Origin: Bdellovibrio sp.
Lineage (GTDB): Bacteria > Bdellovibrionota > Bacteriovoracia > Bacteriovoracales > Bacteriovoracaceae
DNA: 48,077 bases
Direction: 5' to 3'
Assembly (NCBI GenBank): GCA_016187935.1
Contig: JACPIU010000032.1
Coordinates: forward strand, 1 to 48,077
Part shown: positions 26,808 to 35,413 of the stretch, piece after piece
Numbering within the stretch: the first letter of the stretch is position 1
Layout of the letters: every line of letters begins with the position of its first letter
The notes under the pieces: model-generated
What the model was told of the DNA's origin: nothing
The model's database searches: none
Seen by the model: the letters and a program-made list of their open reading frames with translations, nothing else
Position numbers and translations under genes: made by a program

Positions 26808-27070
26808 AACCTCTCCTTCATTCTTACGTATGGCCGTCTTATCATCAGGAAAAATTAAAATCAAAATATCGACATTCCGTGAATGCAGACGTTTTGATAA
26901 TAAAACAATTGATGTGTAGTCCTTTCAAAAGCATTGCAAGATGAATACTTCCTATCAGGTAGGGGTGGAATAGATGGGCAAATGCGAATAAAAGGGATCA
27001 ATTGGTCATTCACAACAAAAGATGCAAGCTTGTATTTAAACGCGACGGGCGAAATTAAGTTGGCCGAGCA

Positions 27071-28324
27071 CTAGTTGAAACGCTTATCAATCACGATGCA
27101 TAGTTTACCTGTACGGGGATTTTTCTCAAGTTCAGTTAACTTGCAAAAATGAATTTGAATAGGTGCGACTAATTGCTTGAGGATGGAATCTTTCAACATT
27201 GGTCTGGCGGTCATGAAATGTGCTTCAACTGCATTGGATAACTCTGTGCTGGCGGGAGAGGTGAGAGCGATTTTCAAAATTAGTTTATCGAGAGATGAGG
27301 AGGCCCGTTCGATGATAGATTGGAAGGCCATGACTTGATTACCTAAACATTGATCTAAGATTTGTCTAATTTCTTCGCTGGTGATTGTGACCGGCCCAAG
27401 TCGGATTCCCTCTTCGGTGCGCCCCTTGATAATAAAACGTTCACCTGGAACGGTCCAGACGGCTTCATCTCCGACAGGATAACGAATGATGGGCATTAGA
27501 GAGCGTGTCAGGTTAGTATAAATAAGCCGACCTTGGATACCAGGTTTGGTTATGGCCTTCCCGGTTTCGTTATCAATAATTTCAATGATAGTTGAGTCCC
27601 TGAAAACACCATGTTCGCCGTGAGCACCATCCGCAATGGCAAAACCAAGGTGACCGCCATCGACACTGGCGTAACCAATAGAAGAAATAATTCTGGCGCA
27701 GGGAAAAACGCGGGATAAGATGGCCCGCTGGTCAGGAAATAAACTTTCTCCGCCATAGAAAATTTTGGTGATCAGTCTGGCCATTTGGGGTCTTGAGGTA
27801 AGCTCATGGGCAAGCTGAATGATAGTAGTTGGAACACCAGCTAACACATTAATTCTGTGCGAGTGAATTGTTTCAATCATTGATTCAAGTTTTGCTGCAC
27901 CGGAAAGCGGGTAGTGAATTAAATCAAGGGATGTCTGCTCCATTGATTTGGTAATGAAAAGAAATGAGGCGTAAAGTTCGCCGGCATAGAAAAGGTTGGC
28001 AACTTTGTCGCCATTTTGAAATCCTGCGCTTTTGAATTCTTCGCCGAAACATTTTGTGAAGGTTTCCCATTCCTCTTTTAAAAAAACTGAAAATTTTGGA
28101 AGTCCGGTGGTGCCTCCGCTTTTGAAAACCACACCACTTGAGACAGGGCCGGTAAGAAGGTGATTATCTTCAAGGGTGTTTGCCCTCCAAAAATTTTCTG
28201 CTGATACGATGGGAAGATCATGAAAAGCGAAATCATGCTGTGGGAACTTTGTATAAAGGTCGCGATAATAATCTGATTTTTCGCGCGCAAATTTGATAAG
28301 GTCTGGGACTGAGTAGATTGTCAT
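27071..28324 (-). CDS. PaaK-like acyl-CoA ligase (phenylacetate-CoA ligase family, AMP-forming)
   Basis: The 417-aa ANL-superfamily enzyme has the adenylation loop KSGGTTGLPK near residue 69. Further motifs are the YGGES and SIGYASVDGG segments (usually YG-x-x-E or ASxE), RYPVGDEAVW with the ribose-binding Asp, and IIKGRTEEGIRLG. A PaaK-type C-terminal domain follows (about residues 310-410). Such enzymes activate aryl or acyl acids to acyl-AMP and then acyl-CoA. Its ATG overlaps the stop of the LuxC-PaaK gene (ATGA). The key acidic residue after the GYAS motif is Asp rather than Glu, so specificity is uncertain. Confidence 0.8.
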   Translation of the reverse strand: MTIYSVPDLIKFAREKSDYYRDLYTKFPQHDFAFHDLPIVSAENFWRANTLEDNHLLTGPVSSGVVFKSGGTTGLPKFSVFLKEEWETFTKCFGEEFKSAGFQNGDKVANLFYAGELYASFLFITKSMEQTSLDLIHYPLSGAAKLESMIETIHSHRINVLAGVPTTIIQLAHELTSRPQMARLITKIFYGGESLFPDQRAILSRVFPCARIISSIGYASVDGGHLGFAIADGAHGEHGVFRDSTIIEIIDNETGKAITKPGIQGRLIYTNLTRSLMPIIRYPVGDEAVWTVPGERFIIKGRTEEGIRLGPVTITSEEIRQILDQCLGNQVMAFQSIIERASSSLDKLILKIALTSPASTELSNAVEAHFMTARPMLKDSILKQLVAPIQIHFCKLTELEKNPRTGKLCIVIDKRFN

Positions 28325-30669
28325 ATTTTCCTTCGGTCGATGACATGTTTGAGTTTTCCGCTTCCAGGTGTAAGTTCTAGGTCAGCTAGAGCGCAAAATT
28401 CGGTGGCCAGGTGAACGCTCTTCTCTTCCACCACTATTTCAAAGAGATCATGATAGTTGTTAACTAACTCGTTTAAAACCTTTTCTTGGCCAAGGGAATG
28501 ATTTTGATTTGCCAAACGCAAGATCAGCGAATCATGATCATTCTTATGCTCAAGAATGATTTGAAATTCTGAGTTAAATCCGCAATGGTCTTCTAGAAGT
28601 TGCATGAATTTTTGATAGTTTAAAAAACTGCCACCAGCTTTAAAAACATCGCCAATTCTCCCTTTAAGATCAAAAAGGATGTCGGAAGAACCACAAGGAC
28701 ATTTATTATCTGAAACGATTCCTGTATCACCCACAATATAACGTTGAACCAGTGACGATTCTCTCATAGGGGTGGAAACGACAAGGCGTCCGAGTTGGCC
28801 TGGGACGACGGCACGATCACCATGCAAATCCAGCACTTCAATTTGGTGAAGGCCTGAATGAAGATGGTGAAGAGTTCCTTCTGTATATGGGCATTGATAA
28901 CCGAGTGGGCCGGCATCGACTGAACCATAAGCTGCTGAGCGTATTATTTCAATGCCGAATTCATTGCTGATTTTCTCTCGAATGAGTGTAGGAAAATGCT
29001 CTCCTCCGAAATATATTTTCTTAATGGGACAATTATTTTTGAACAGATGACCTTCTTGAGTGAAGAGAGTAATGAGATAACTTGGCATTCCTAGGAGAAC
29101 ATTGGGCCTGAGATTTTGAATTGTTTCTGCTACATATTTGAAATCTAAGTGGGCACTCATGGGCAATTGAGGGACGCCAATTTTTTCCAAAATGGTGTAG
29201 AAACTTAAGAATCCTCCATAGAGTCCGCCGCCGAAGAAAAGATTAACGCATAAATCATCTTTGGGATTAAGTCCTGCGGCAATCAATCCCTTGGCCGCGT
29301 AAGACATGAGGAGGTGATAATCGCGGTAGGTAAAGCGTGAGAGTGCGGGAATGCCTGAGGAGCCTCCACTTTTGAAATAGAGATCAGTGTGTTTGGGCGT
29401 CTGATTGGCCTTCTGAAAGGCTGACTTATCCATTAAGAGAGCGGTTGTGTTTGGATTTGCCAGACTTACTGAACTGGCGCAAGAAATCTCGGAATCCATG
29501 CTTACGCGACGAAGAAAGCGCGCCAATCCATATTCGCCATCATGGGGTTCTCCCACATGGCCATCAGTCATTCTGCCAATAGGTCGAATGCGTGTAACGC
29601 CAGCAGAAAAAAGTGTTCGTGCCAAGAGAGGAAAATGTTCGGGGGAAGCTGCAAGACCACACGTTTGAAGATAGGAGCGATAGGGCGCTAAAATACTCCA
29701 GTCATGATTTCGAGGCCACGGTTTAATCCATAAAGTTTTGTAGAGGGGTGAAGTTTCCAGTTGGGATGAAGTTGTAACGAAGAGTCGCCAGTTTTTATGA
29801 TCGCCTTCGTACAGTTTTGCTTTTTCAGGACCGTCAGGCATTAATGATTCATAAAATTGCATTAGGGTTTGGGTAGTCACTTCGGATTGTTCATCTAAAC
29901 TGGTGGCGCCCACATGCTCGACGTCTTTCATAAACGGGACAATTCTTTCTGCAAAGGAGCAAAGCTCTTCAAAATTTCCCGCCTCAATGAAGACCACTTG
30001 GGGAGAACTGCAGGCCTGCTGGTTGTTTAAGGTGATTTCATGAACTAAGTTTTGTAAGACCTGCGAATTTTGGCCGGAAATGCCGTCAATAACGGCGAAA
30101 GAGATTTTGTGTCCCCAAGGGATAAAGCGAACGCCTGGAGGTACAGCAGCACGGATGCTGGTTAGTGCCTGATCCCCTCCCCATGCCGAGACGCCATCGA
30201 CCAGGCCCATGGCCTCCTGTAGTGACCCTTCGAATGGTATGATGTAGTCTGCTAAACGGGTGGAAAATGATTTTAATTGCATGACGAGATTGTAAGTCCA
30301 CGCTTCTTCTTTTCTGGAAAGTTTCAAAATGTTGATATTGCCAGTGAGAAGGCCATCGATCAAAGCGTAAAAGGCCAATCCAGGGGAATTACCGGGAAGA
30401 ATGTGCAGGATGGTTCCAAGCGGCATCCAACCTTCATAAAGATGCGACTCACCTGGCAGAAGATTCAATTCGCCTAATTCCAATGTCCCGACTTCTCTTT
30501 CCAATTTTTTTAAGAGGTGTGAGCGCTCCAGGTAGCTTAATAAAAAATGATAATTGCTGTCGGGAATGTCGAGCGGTTTATGAGCATGCAACAAATTTCG
30601 GAAATTTTCCAAAATAGAAATTACTTCTAAGGCACGAGGGAAATTGGTCAGGGCCTTAGGGTTTATCAT
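28321..30669 (-). CDS. LuxC-type acyl-CoA reductase fused to a PaaK-like ligase
   Basis: A 782-aa two-part enzyme. Residues of roughly 1-400 match LuxC, the fatty acyl-CoA reductase that yields aldehydes with NADPH. It has GWMPLGTILHILPGNSP, the nucleotide-binding WGGDQAL stretch and the catalytic thiol in NNQQACSSPQ (Cys220). Residues from about 425 to the end match PaaK/LuxE-type adenylating enzymes: KSGGSSGIP, IYFGGEHFPT, AAYGSVDAGPLG, YIVGDTG, CPCGSS and DLKGRIGD. The ATG at 30669 overlaps the luxE-like stop (ATGA) and has AGGAGGG six bases upstream. The frame open to 30720 is inside luxE. The fusion puts acid activation and reduction in one chain. Luciferase genes are absent, so the aldehyde is presumably used elsewhere. 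Confidence 0.85.
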   Translation of the reverse strand: MINPKALTNFPRALEVISILENFRNLLHAHKPLDIPDSNYHFLLSYLERSHLLKKLEREVGTLELGELNLLPGESHLYEGWMPLGTILHILPGNSPGLAFYALIDGLLTGNINILKLSRKEEAWTYNLVMQLKSFSTRLADYIIPFEGSLQEAMGLVDGVSAWGGDQALTSIRAAVPPGVRFIPWGHKISFAVIDGISGQNSQVLQNLVHEITLNNQQACSSPQVVFIEAGNFEELCSFAERIVPFMKDVEHVGATSLDEQSEVTTQTLMQFYESLMPDGPEKAKLYEGDHKNWRLFVTTSSQLETSPLYKTLWIKPWPRNHDWSILAPYRSYLQTCGLAASPEHFPLLARTLFSAGVTRIRPIGRMTDGHVGEPHDGEYGLARFLRRVSMDSEISCASSVSLANPNTTALLMDKSAFQKANQTPKHTDLYFKSGGSSGIPALSRFTYRDYHLLMSYAAKGLIAAGLNPKDDLCVNLFFGGGLYGGFLSFYTILEKIGVPQLPMSAHLDFKYVAETIQNLRPNVLLGMPSYLITLFTQEGHLFKNNCPIKKIYFGGEHFPTLIREKISNEFGIEIIRSAAYGSVDAGPLGYQCPYTEGTLHHLHSGLHQIEVLDLHGDRAVVPGQLGRLVVSTPMRESSLVQRYIVGDTGIVSDNKCPCGSSDILFDLKGRIGDVFKAGGSFLNYQKFMQLLEDHCGFNSEFQIILEHKNDHDSLILRLANQNHSLGQEKVLNELVNNYHDLFEIVVEEKSVHLATEFCALADLELTPGSGKLKHVIDRRKI

Positions 30670-31829
30670 GTCGGCCCTCCTGCGCTTCGCTTTAGAATAT
30701 CTAATGCCTGTACAGCGCAACTTTTTCCGGCCTTGATACCGGCACGACCGACAATTTCAAAATAGTCAGCTTCAAGTCCACAACGGCACTCTGTTCCAGC
30801 ATGAAGAACGGCCAGGTCACCCATAAGAACTGAATTGGCCGGCACACTGGTGATATAAGGTGAGATAAATTGTAAGAAACCTGGGCGTCCAAAAGGAAGA
30901 ACCTTGAGAGTGGCAGGATCACGAATTAGCACCTTAGACCAGATGGGAATATGGAAATTGTGGTAAGCACATTCCACATAAGGAATACAGTGCTCAACCG
31001 AGCCATAACCATCGCGCAGGCGTGCATTTTGAAATCCCAGAAGTTCTTCTGCTTTTTGATACAGTTCTATTTTTGAGATGGCCTTATCCTGATGGCCCTT
31101 CCATCCTCCTCCTAAGAACGTCATTGATTCGGGATGAAATTGATAAGGCCCTCGCTTGAGTTCGCGCATTTTGTCCAATGTAAAATTTAAGAAGGCAGGA
31201 AACCCAAGAATGCGAAGAGGTAAACCTTCCTGGGCAAATTCGTCAATGGCCCTTAAAGTGCCAAAGAGGTCGAAGCTATGGCGTCCGCCACCTTCAAAAC
31301 GAAGAGCATAAAAAACTTTATTGATAGGAGCATATTTGCAGAGGAAATTATCGGTATAGGCGGTTCCTAGCTTGTCAGCGCCTTCTGGTTCGTAGGTATA
31401 AAGTAAATAATTGGCCTTTTCCTGACTGACAAGACCATAATGTTTAAAAATCCAGTCCACCATCCGCTGTGCCGATTTAATCGTCCATTCATCAAAAAAA
31501 ATCTGGCTTTTTTGTCCGGTGGTTCCTGAACTGGTTAAATGCAAAAAAACTTTTTCTTTGGGAATAGAAATGACTTCGTGTTTTTTAAAAAAGTTGGCAT
31601 GGATAAAAGGCAAAAGAGAAAGATCGGAACTCTCAACCCATTTGCTGGCCTTGATAAGGTTTCGATAAAAAGCATTGCGTTCGATATGCCAGTTAATATT
31701 CTGAATCATGGCATGTTTAAAATCTTCAGCGAAATTTTTGCAAGTGTTATAGGGACCCGGAGTCGAACAAACCTTGTACACCTCTGATAACAGTGTCAGG
31801 TCGGGAATGTGAATTAATTCGCTCCCCAT
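30666..31829 (-). CDS. LuxE-type acyl-protein synthetase
   Basis: The 387-aa protein follows the LuxE family: HLTSSGTTGQKSQIFFD (ATP loop near residue 97), ILGFPAFLNF, FLGGGWKGHQ, LRDGYGSVEH and MGDLAVLHAG. Known LuxE activates a fatty acid to acyl-AMP, transfers it to a Cys near its own C-terminus and passes it to LuxC. Here Cys371, 16 residues from the end (GKSCAVQALDIL), sits where that thiol is expected. Its start overlaps the GNAT gene by 16 bases and its stop overlaps the LuxC-PaaK start. Confidence 0.87.
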   Translation of the reverse strand: MGSELIHIPDLTLLSEVYKVCSTPGPYNTCKNFAEDFKHAMIQNINWHIERNAFYRNLIKASKWVESSDLSLLPFIHANFFKKHEVISIPKEKVFLHLTSSGTTGQKSQIFFDEWTIKSAQRMVDWIFKHYGLVSQEKANYLLYTYEPEGADKLGTAYTDNFLCKYAPINKVFYALRFEGGGRHSFDLFGTLRAIDEFAQEGLPLRILGFPAFLNFTLDKMRELKRGPYQFHPESMTFLGGGWKGHQDKAISKIELYQKAEELLGFQNARLRDGYGSVEHCIPYVECAYHNFHIPIWSKVLIRDPATLKVLPFGRPGFLQFISPYITSVPANSVLMGDLAVLHAGTECRCGLEADYFEIVGRAGIKAGKSCAVQALDILKRSAGGPT

Positions 31830-33040
31830 TGGTGGTCTCCGAAGGCCTTAAGGTTGCGACTGCTCCACTGTTCCGTATAAAGCTTGAAATAGGGGATGAG
31901 ACTTGGATGGGCCTCAATTTCACTGAAATCGAGAGGAACCATGGTTCGAGTCAAGAGAACATAGTCATGCATGGCCCCATCTTCCTCGCGCATGGCGGGA
32001 TAGATCGCCGAAGGGATGAATTTATTTTCCATCAAGTAGCATAGGGAAGAGAAATTATCGAGATCCACCAAGAGTTCAATGTAGTAGATGCCTTGTTCCT
32101 GCATGGCAAAGATTAAATTTTTAAGGCCACGACCGAGCGAACGTAGACTGCGATTAGTGCTAATGATCACGCAATAATGATCCTTCTTGGTGAAGCAAGC
32201 GAAAATCTCCAGGCCCAAATTTGGTTCAAAGATGAGTAAATTAGGGCGATGAAATGGATAAAAAGTATCTTTTTTATCTTGCTCGAAAAGTTCTTCAGAG
32301 CGTTTATGCACAAAATGAGTGGCATCAATAAATTCAAATTCCAGCCGGCGATTATCATTCTCGCCGATCACCGGAGGAAGGCTGGGACACTGATCGACCG
32401 CCACATAGAGAGGATGTCCAATGATTTTTTCAACCATCTTTGCCATAGGGGCCAAATCGGTTGGGATAATAGCAACCGGTTTTCTTTTTTCTAATATTCC
32501 AGGACGAAAACGTCCCATGAGAGAGAGCGTTTCATAGGTTTTAATTTTGCGCGCATTGGGAAAAATCCCAAGAGGCATGAAACCATTTTTTAGCAACATC
32601 GCTTGTGAAGAGAGTGCTACGGTCCGGGAGGTAGAATAGAGAGAGTTGAGGTCATGTTTCTCAAAAGCAGTGCTGGCGGCATGTTCGATTAAGCGATTGG
32701 CGACTCCGCATCCCTGATAATTTTTTCCAACTATTACCCCCGTCACTTTACCGATTTTGAGAGACAAGTCGAGTTCGACGATGCAAGAGCCGGCCAGAGT
32801 ACGGCGTTCCTTATCTCGCATGACGTACCATTGAAAATGCTCGATGCCATCTTTTGGCGTTTCCAGTGCCATCTGCATGACCGACTTGTTTGTGCCTATC
32901 TCAAGAGGGTAGTCTGGCCCGTACGCCTGAAAGTATAAGGCCATCAATTCATCGACATCCGTCTTTTGTGCATGATCAATAATTAATTCCATATAAGCAA
33001 ACTTTTCCGACTCTGTTAGTTGACTGAAAGGGCATATCAT
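31814..33040 (-). CDS. Two-domain GNAT acyl/acetyltransferase, first gene of the lux-type operon
   Basis: The 408-aa protein has an N-terminal GNAT domain (about residues 20-185) with the acetyl-CoA loop VGKNYQGCGVANRL and a C-terminal QAMLLKNGFMPLG segment. A second, weaker GNAT-like half (about 190-390) repeats the pattern (LIFAMQEQGIYYIELLV ... LMENKFIPSAIYP). GNATs move acetyl or longer acyl groups from CoA or carrier protein to amines. Placed before LuxE and LuxC it could acylate an amine with the pathway's acid or prepare its substrate. The start at 33040 lacks a Shine-Dalgarno; a start at residue 17 is possible. Confidence 0.78.
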   Translation of the reverse strand: MICPFSQLTESEKFAYMELIIDHAQKTDVDELMALYFQAYGPDYPLEIGTNKSVMQMALETPKDGIEHFQWYVMRDKERRTLAGSCIVELDLSLKIGKVTGVIVGKNYQGCGVANRLIEHAASTAFEKHDLNSLYSTSRTVALSSQAMLLKNGFMPLGIFPNARKIKTYETLSLMGRFRPGILEKRKPVAIIPTDLAPMAKMVEKIIGHPLYVAVDQCPSLPPVIGENDNRRLEFEFIDATHFVHKRSEELFEQDKKDTFYPFHRPNLLIFEPNLGLEIFACFTKKDHYCVIISTNRSLRSLGRGLKNLIFAMQEQGIYYIELLVDLDNFSSLCYLMENKFIPSAIYPAMREEDGAMHDYVLLTRTMVPLDFSEIEAHPSLIPYFKLYTEQWSSRNLKAFGDHQWGAN

Positions 33041-33171
33041 AAAAAGGGGGTCTGAATGAGTAAGCAGGTAATTTTTTTAGGCAAATCCTGCCGATTAAAG
33101 TGACCTAAGAGCTGAAAAATTCAGGAATCGAAACAAGAGGTCCGTTAAGTGCGATTGAAAAGGATGGATTT
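33041..33171. promoter_or_regulatory. Divergent promoter region of the lux-type operon and the 33172 gene
   Basis: These 131 bases separate divergent genes, so promoters for both must lie here. An interrupted inverted repeat (GCAGG ... CCTGC, 33076-33080 with a mate near 33090) lies between the operon start and a minus-strand TTGCCT (-35-like). The matching -10 is poor. This is a location inference rather than a mapped promoter. Confidence 0.3.
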
Positions 33172-33636
33172 ATGAAGCATACAATATACTATATCGCCAC
33201 CAGACCCCTCTTGTTGGCCGTTTGCCTGGCCATAGGTTTGCTCGTTTCTTCTCTGGTTAGGGCCCAAAGTCGCGCCCCTGCCGTGTTACCGGAGATGGGA
33301 ATTTCCATTGAAGAACGAAAACACACCCCTCCTAATGAAGCGAGAGAGTTTGGGTTCAATTTCAAAGAGCCCAAGGTCAAACCAGAAGTTGTCGCTGTCA
33401 CAGAGGGTCTTGAGAGACAAGGCGAGCTAGAGGCCTCAACCACTCTTGTCATTTTTGCCATGGCGATTTTGGCCATGCCTATTTTTCTTTGGGTGGGGCT
33501 TATGAAACAGCTCAAAAAGCAACGGGCCGAAATGCTTGCCACCAACACCCCCATTTCCCTTGAAGAATTTCGCGCCAAACAAGAGGCCAATAAAAAGATT
33601 GCTGAAGAAAAAAAGGATCTACCAAAAGCATCCTAG
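33172..33636 (+). CDS. Small exported/membrane protein of unknown function
   Basis: The 154-aa protein has an N-terminal hydrophobic signal (LLLAVCLAIGLLVSSLVRA) and a middle Pro- and Glu-rich segment. A second hydrophobic segment at about residues 95-115 (LVIFAMAILAMPIFLWVGL) is followed by a basic and charged tail of 40 residues. If the first segment is cleaved it is a single-span protein with a cytoplasmic tail; otherwise it spans twice. AAGGATGG precedes the ATG. Its end overlaps the convergent gene at 33633 by 4 bases. No family recognised. Confidence 0.7.
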   Translation: MKHTIYYIATRPLLLAVCLAIGLLVSSLVRAQSRAPAVLPEMGISIEERKHTPPNEAREFGFNFKEPKVKPEVVAVTEGLERQGELEASTTLVIFAMAILAMPIFLWVGLMKQLKKQRAEMLATNTPISLEEFRAKQEANKKIAEEKKDLPKAS

Positions 33637-34262
33637 AAGGTATGCCATTTCCCCAAATCTTCGTAGAGATAGACCCAAATATTACCATTATGTTGAACTT
33701 GTACTTCTTTGATCCCATCGTGGTTTAAGTCGATAAGTTCCGTGGTATAGAAGCGTTGATGGTAGTGATCCCGATGTCCTGCATATTCATGCCAAAAAGC
33801 CGGTCCCTTGAAAAAGGTAATTTTATTTAAGTCCCTGTCATCAATGGTAATAAAATAGAGCCGGGCACGAGCATCAAAGTCGAGATAGGTATTTTTACCT
33901 TCGTAAAAATTTAGAATAAGAAGTTGCGTGCGATTTGAAAGTTCTCGGATATTGATTTTATAAAGTTTTGAATCGCCGGCCATGGTATCAAGCTTGAAAG
34001 AGCGAATCTCCTGCCCCTGCCCATTCACGATATAAAACCAATCCTGACCATCTTTTTTCTCATAAAACAATCCTTCGAGTTGTGAATCTCCACCAAGATT
34101 CAGCCGATAAACTCGTGAATCGACTTTTATTCTTGGGACTGGCTTGTCTTTAGTGGCCATTTCTTTCCCTACTTCTCCCGTTATCATTTTACGAAAATAG
34201 CGCTCGTCTTGAGCATAAGCCAAAGAGAAAACAAAATAGATGGCAAATAATAATGACTTCAT
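33633..34262 (-). CDS. Exported protein of unknown function
   Basis: The 209-aa protein has a short signal peptide (MKSLLFAIYFVFSLAYAQ, cut near AYA). A beta-rich body follows, with repeated hydrophobic-aromatic strands and the motif TTELIDLNHDGIKEVQV, which resembles an FG-GAP/VCBS-type calcium loop (D-x-N-x-D-G-x-x-E). It therefore probably folds as a small periplasmic or extracellular beta protein. No enzymatic motif was seen. Confidence 0.72.
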   Translation of the reverse strand: MKSLLFAIYFVFSLAYAQDERYFRKMITGEVGKEMATKDKPVPRIKVDSRVYRLNLGGDSQLEGLFYEKKDGQDWFYIVNGQGQEIRSFKLDTMAGDSKLYKINIRELSNRTQLLILNFYEGKNTYLDFDARARLYFITIDDRDLNKITFFKGPAFWHEYAGHRDHYHQRFYTTELIDLNHDGIKEVQVQHNGNIWVYLYEDLGKWHTF

Positions 34263-34289
34263 TAACTGATATTATATCCTGGATTTTGA

Positions 34290-34670
34290 TTACTTAGAAG
34301 CGGGACAATTCTTCAGAAGTTCTTGGTATTTCTCTTTAAGCAACTCAAGCTCTTCCTCGCGTGCATCAAGCTTAGCTGAAGTCTGATCAAGCTCTCGATC
34401 AAGTCCTGTCGTATCGCGCTCACAATATTTATACTCGTCTTCAACCTCTTTTTTCGTTTCATTAGTTTCAGACATCTTTTTGGTGAGTTCAATATTTTTC
34501 AAGCGCTCTTCGAGATACAGTTTGTTGATGCGAAGATATTCTTTTCTTAATTTTGCAAACTCTTCTTCTAAAGATGGCGGTTTGGGGGGAAGCCCCCATG
34601 AATTAGGACCTAGGCAAGCGAGACCTAGCACAATGCTGGTTAATATTAGTAACTTTACTCTTTCGAACAC
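34290..34670 (-). CDS. Small exported coiled-coil protein
   Basis: The 126-aa protein has an N-terminal signal (FERVKLLILTSIVLGLACL). After a Pro-rich bend (PPKPPSLEEE) it is almost entirely a charged heptad helix from about residue 32 to 120. A lipoprotein cut at the Cys in GLAC is possible, but the preceding residues are a poor lipobox. It lies 27 bases upstream of the 33633 gene on the same strand, so the two may be co-transcribed. No family recognised. Confidence 0.68.
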   Translation of the reverse strand: MFERVKLLILTSIVLGLACLGPNSWGLPPKPPSLEEEFAKLRKEYLRINKLYLEERLKNIELTKKMSETNETKKEVEDEYKYCERDTTGLDRELDQTSAKLDAREEELELLKEKYQELLKNCPASK

Positions 34671-34789
34671 ACTTCCTCCGCTTAGCTTTTCGGAAAATTT
34701 TGCTCCTTTGTTAAAATCCTTTTGCTTGAGTAAAGCGATCTGCTTTTTACCAGTTACTCTTGCTAAAAAATTTGTGTAGAATGGAGGAC

Positions 34790-35413
34790 ATGAGTATTAA
34801 ATTAGTTTTATCGGCCATTGTTCTTTCTCTTTTATGTATGACAGTTGCATGTCAAAAATCAACTTTGTCTGTTGTGACCACTCCCGAGCAAGTCACGGTG
34901 TCGATTGTCGACCCGGAGTCAGGATTATCCAAAGAGATTGGACAAACACCGCTAACTATCGATGAGAAAACGGAGCTGCCGGCCTCTATTCGTGATTCTC
35001 GAATTTGGGGGATTACGCTCTCAAAACGCGGCCATGTGGTTGAACATGTTTTGCTTGATCGGGCCGCCAATAGCAAATTTAAAATTACTTCTAATTTAAA
35101 GAAGAGTTCGGAGTGGGTGGGCGAGGATAATCAGATTGTGGGAGAAATGGCCAATCGAATTGGGCGCTCACTGCGGGATACTTACCATCATATCAATGCG
35201 CGTGATTACACCGCAGCGATGAAAACTATTGAAGTTCTAATCCAAAATTTTCCCAGTACAGCGATTTTTTTCGATATCAAAGGCAGTATTCACATGCTTC
35301 GTGGCGAGAGGGAAGCTGCTATTTCCAGCTATAAATCTTCTCTGCAACTGAATCCTGATTCACCTGAAACCAGGGCCGCGCTGACACGCCTTTTAGGGAC
35401 TTCTAATTTCTAG
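34790..35413 (+). CDS. Lipoprotein with PEGA-like and TPR segments
   Basis: The 207-aa protein starts with a lipoprotein-like signal ending M-T-V-A-C (Cys21). A PEGA-like beta segment comes next (SIVDPESG ... GQTPLTI ... ITLSKRGHVVEHVLL). The C-terminal half is helical, with a TPR-type pair (DYTAAMKTIEVLIQNFP and GEREAAISSYKSSLQLNPDSPETRAAL). Such proteins act as envelope scaffolds. Starts at 34781 and 34790 are both possible; GGAGGA at 34783-34788 lies very close to the second. It is convergent with the 35410 gene and overlaps it by 4 bases. Confidence 0.72.
   Translation: MSIKLVLSAIVLSLLCMTVACQKSTLSVVTTPEQVTVSIVDPESGLSKEIGQTPLTIDEKTELPASIRDSRIWGITLSKRGHVVEHVLLDRAANSKFKITSNLKKSSEWVGEDNQIVGEMANRIGRSLRDTYHHINARDYTAAMKTIEVLIQNFPSTAIFFDIKGSIHMLRGEREAAISSYKSSLQLNPDSPETRAALTRLLGTSNF

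Noticed and set aside
27071-33040. Bioluminescence (lux) operon
   Set aside because: LuxC- and LuxE-like genes are present, but luxA, luxB and luxD are not in the window, and the added PaaK and GNAT genes do not belong to known luminescence operons.
34690-34792. TAGAAT near 34778 as a -10 box for the 34790 gene
   Set aside because: It would place the transcription start on top of the ribosome site and start codon, and no -35 has the right spacing.
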